From positions 1 through 35,498 of the forward strand of contig JAJYYA010000040.1 of NCBI GenBank assembly GCA_021801345.1: a DNA stretch of 35,498 nucleotides, in the 5' to 3' direction. Below the pieces are notes generated by a model that was given only the letters and a program-made list of their open reading frames with translations, had not been told where the DNA came from and did not search any database. The position numbers and the translations under genes were made by a program. The DNA is from Nitrospirota bacterium. Its GTDB lineage: Bacteria > Nitrospirota > Leptospirillia > Leptospirillales > Leptospirillaceae. Below, piece by piece: positions 33,718-35,498 of this stretch; position 1 is the stretch's first letter, and each line of letters opens with the position of its first letter.

Positions 33718-34758
33718 ATGAATAGACTTCGTTTTGATGTGCGCCCTTTTCTTCCGGGAGTTCTCCTCTCCATTCTTCTTGCGATCCTTGCGACGGTCGG
33801 AAGCCGCCTGATTGCCCGTGTCGCCGGCACTCCCGTTGCCGGCCCCATTCTCCTTGCCATCCTCCTGGGGATCCTCGTCCGCAATCTTCGCCCCCTCCCC
33901 TCTTCCTTCGAACTCGGCATCTCCTTCGCCTTCCGGAGACTTCTCAGGCTTGGGATCGTCGGACTGGGATTCGCCTTTTCGGCCCGATCTCTTCTGGGAA
34001 TCGGCCTCCGGGGTCTTGTCCTCGACCTCTCGGTCATCGGCGCGGTCTATGCCGCAGCTCTCTGGTTCGGACGAAAAAAAGGCCTTCCCGACAATCTCTC
34101 TCTCCTTCTTGGAACAGGAACCGCCATCTGCGGGGCCTCTGCAATCGTCGCCGCCAATGCCGTCGTCCGGGGCAAGGACGAGGAGGTGGCCTTTTCGGTG
34201 GCCACCGTCACCCTCTTCGGGACTCTCTCCATGTTCCTCTTTCCCGTGGCCGACCGTTTTCTCCATCTTTCCGCCGCCGTCTATGGCGCCTGGTCCGGAT
34301 CTTCCATCCACGAAATCGGACAGGTCATCGGCGCCACCCTCCCCTACTCCCGGGAGTCGCTGGAGCTCGGCACCCTGCTGAAGCTGACCCGCGTCGCACT
34401 CCTCCTCCCGGTCGTCCTTCTCCTCGAGGCCTTTGTCGTCGCCAGAACCTCCTCCGGAGGGCTCCGGAGCTCGGAGAAGCGTTCCTTCCCCTGGTTTGTC
34501 GTAGCCTTTGCCGGTGTCGTTGCGCTCAACTTTCTTCTTCCCCTCCCTCCGCCTCTCCTCCATCTTCTTCAGACGGCGGACAGTGCCGTTCTTGCCGTTG
34601 CCATGGCGGCCATGGGTCTCGAGACCCATCTCTCGCGCCTTTTCAGTTTCGGGATGCGCCCGATGGCCTCGGGGCTCTTTCTCTGGCTCTTCGTCTCCGT
34701 CACAGGACTTTTCCTCTCCTGGCTCCTCTATGGTCATGGCTCTCTCCCGGCGCTATGA
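33718..34758 (+). CDS. YeiH-family (UPF0324) putative sulfate exporter
   Basis: The 346-aa membrane protein has about ten hydrophobic segments and the family signatures LLRLGIVGLGFAFSARSLLG, LLLGTGTAICGASAIVAANA, FSVATVTLFGTLSMFLFPVA, and GAWSGSSIHEIGQVIGATLP. YeiH proteins are predicted transporters; the substrate (sulfate or another small anion) is uncertain. The ATG at 33718-33720 has AGAGG eight bases upstream; the frame can extend to 33622 but that part is not conserved. It is divergent from amgK. The spacer (33589-33717) holds two direct 10-base repeats (ctatggcaca 33620-33629, ctatggtaca 33662-33671). Confidence 0.85.
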   Translation: MNRLRFDVRPFLPGVLLSILLAILATVGSRLIARVAGTPVAGPILLAILLGILVRNLRPLPSSFELGISFAFRRLLRLGIVGLGFAFSARSLLGIGLRGLVLDLSVIGAVYAAALWFGRKKGLPDNLSLLLGTGTAICGASAIVAANAVVRGKDEEVAFSVATVTLFGTLSMFLFPVADRFLHLSAAVYGAWSGSSIHEIGQVIGATLPYSRESLELGTLLKLTRVALLLPVVLLLEAFVVARTSSGGLRSSEKRSFPWFVVAFAGVVALNFLLPLPPPLLHLLQTADSAVLAVAMAAMGLETHLSRLFSFGMRPMASGLFLWLFVSVTGLFLSWLLYGHGSLPAL

Positions 34759-34791
34759 TGGATCAAAGACCCCGCAGACCAGGAGAGCCCC

Positions 34792-35498
34792 GTGCCGGAA
34801 CTTCCAGAAGTCGAAAACTCCCGCCTTTCCCTTCTTCCCCTTTTCACAGGGAAGAGAATCCTCTCCCTCACCCCTCTTCGCCACGATCTCTGGAGGGGTC
34901 CCCTTCGCCCCCCCGCCGGCCCTTTCGAGGGAGGGCCCCTTCTCCGTCATGGCAAGACCCTGATCCTCTCCTTCCTGCCGGGAATGGACAGCGGACCCTC
35001 CTCCCGCCCCTTCTTTCTTCTCTCCCGCTTCGGCATGTCGGGTCGCTGGGAGCGTCTCTCCCCGGACGCCCCCCGACCTCCCCACACGCATCTCGAAGTT
35101 AAAATGGAAGACGGGGGGCGCCTGGCTTGGATCGATCCCCGGCGCTTCGGCCGGCTCGAGGCCACACCCTCCCCCGACAGATCCTTCCTTCTTTCGGGAA
35201 CAGGACCCGACGCCCTCGCAATTGACGGAACAACGCTTTACGACCGGCTCAAACGACACGCCTTACCGCTTCGGACCGCCCTGATGGATCAGAGCCTCCT
35301 CTCCGGAATCGGCAACATCTACATGGCCGAAATCCTCTTCGACGCCGGCCTTTCCCCGTTTCTTCCCTCCCATTTGCTCTCTCGAGCCGAGACCGTGCGT
35401 CTGGAGGTTTCCATGAAAAGTCTCCTCACGGCGGCAATCGCCGCCGGGGGCTCCACCATCCACTCCTACCGCAAGGAAGACGGAACGCCGGGGGGCTA
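34792..35498 (+). CDS. mutM: Formamidopyrimidine-DNA glycosylase, C-terminus beyond window
   Basis: The frame reads (M)PELPEVENSRLSLLPLFTGK from GTG 34792-34794 (AGGAG about six bases upstream). Pro2 and Glu3 of PELPEVE are the catalytic residues of Fpg, and the rest fits: Lys in LLRHGKTLILSF, SRFGMSGRWE, DPRRFGRLE, SLLSGIGNIYMAEILFDAGL, and GGSTIHSYRKEDGTPGG, just before the zinc finger, which lies outside the window. The enzyme removes 8-oxoguanine and ring-opened purines and cuts the abasic site. About 235 codons are present of the usual ~270. Because it starts with GTG, an ATG-only search misses it. It follows the YeiH gene by 33 bases. Confidence 0.95.
   Translation, partial: MPELPEVENSRLSLLPLFTGKRILSLTPLRHDLWRGPLRPPAGPFEGGPLLRHGKTLILSFLPGMDSGPSSRPFFLLSRFGMSGRWERLSPDAPRPPHTHLEVKMEDGGRLAWIDPRRFGRLEATPSPDRSFLLSGTGPDALAIDGTTLYDRLKRHALPLRTALMDQSLLSGIGNIYMAEILFDAGLSPFLPSHLLSRAETVRLEVSMKSLLTAAIAAGGSTIHSYRKEDGTPGG

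Overview
The window is a GC-rich bacterial chromosome segment with dense, short-spaced operons. The gene set points to a Gram-negative acidophilic chemolithoautotroph of the Leptospirillum/Nitrospirota type. The clues are a four-subunit pyruvate:ferredoxin oxidoreductase operon (a key enzyme of the reductive TCA cycle), heptose/LPS genes, several lipoproteins and SurA-type periplasmic foldases. The lineage is an inference from gene content and style; no rRNA is present to prove it.

Layout. (1) 1-3480 is an accessory, AT-richer block at the 3' end of a tRNA-Val(GAC) gene. It holds the N-terminus of an IS1634-type transposase, an AlbA/Schlafen-like ATP-binding protein, an unrecognised protein with an XRE-like N-terminus, and a divergent, frameshifted AlpA-like DNA-binding gene. 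The divergent spacer carries a cluster of TTACA/TGTAA elements. (2) 3481-10731, all on the minus strand, holds tRNA-Val, HU with its own promoter and terminator, and a long operon read from a strong sigma70-type promoter: lipoprotein, nadB, cbpA, cbpM-like, clpB, Fis-like regulator. Several junctions are ATGA or TGATG overlaps. (3) 10848-13604 (+): gltX, psiE-like membrane protein, lipoprotein. (4) 13754-17503 (-): a small unknown gene and the porABGD operon, which has a recognisable promoter and a roughly 290-nt structured leader. (5) 17568-18916 (-): J-domain protein, unknown 94-aa protein, DUF1841 protein. (6) 19003-29950 (+): yceI, a polytopic membrane protein, hemL, gmhA, hldE C-terminal type, mfd, then three consecutive SurA/PpiC-type foldases. 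(7) 29937-33588 is a tightly overlapped block: engB (-), anmK (+), murU and amgK (-). It gives most of a MurNAc-recycling route. (8) 33718-35498 (+): YeiH-family transporter and the first two thirds of fpg/mutM, cut by the window end.

How the parts fit. Region 2 couples protein disaggregation (ClpB, CbpA and a CbpM-like modulator) to the first step of NAD synthesis. Region 4 supplies CO2-fixing or pyruvate-oxidising capacity. Regions 6 and 7 serve the cell envelope: heptose for LPS, outer-membrane protein folding and peptidoglycan recycling. Several starts are GTG or TTG and were chosen from Shine-Dalgarno spacing; fpg is visible only with a GTG start.

The most unusual items are the frameshifted AlpA-like gene with its repeated-element control region beside the AlbA-type gene, the por leader, the chain of antisense gene overlaps from surA to murU, and an arginine in the first-ring pore loop 2 of ClpB. 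No CRISPR array, rRNA or complete mobile element was seen.
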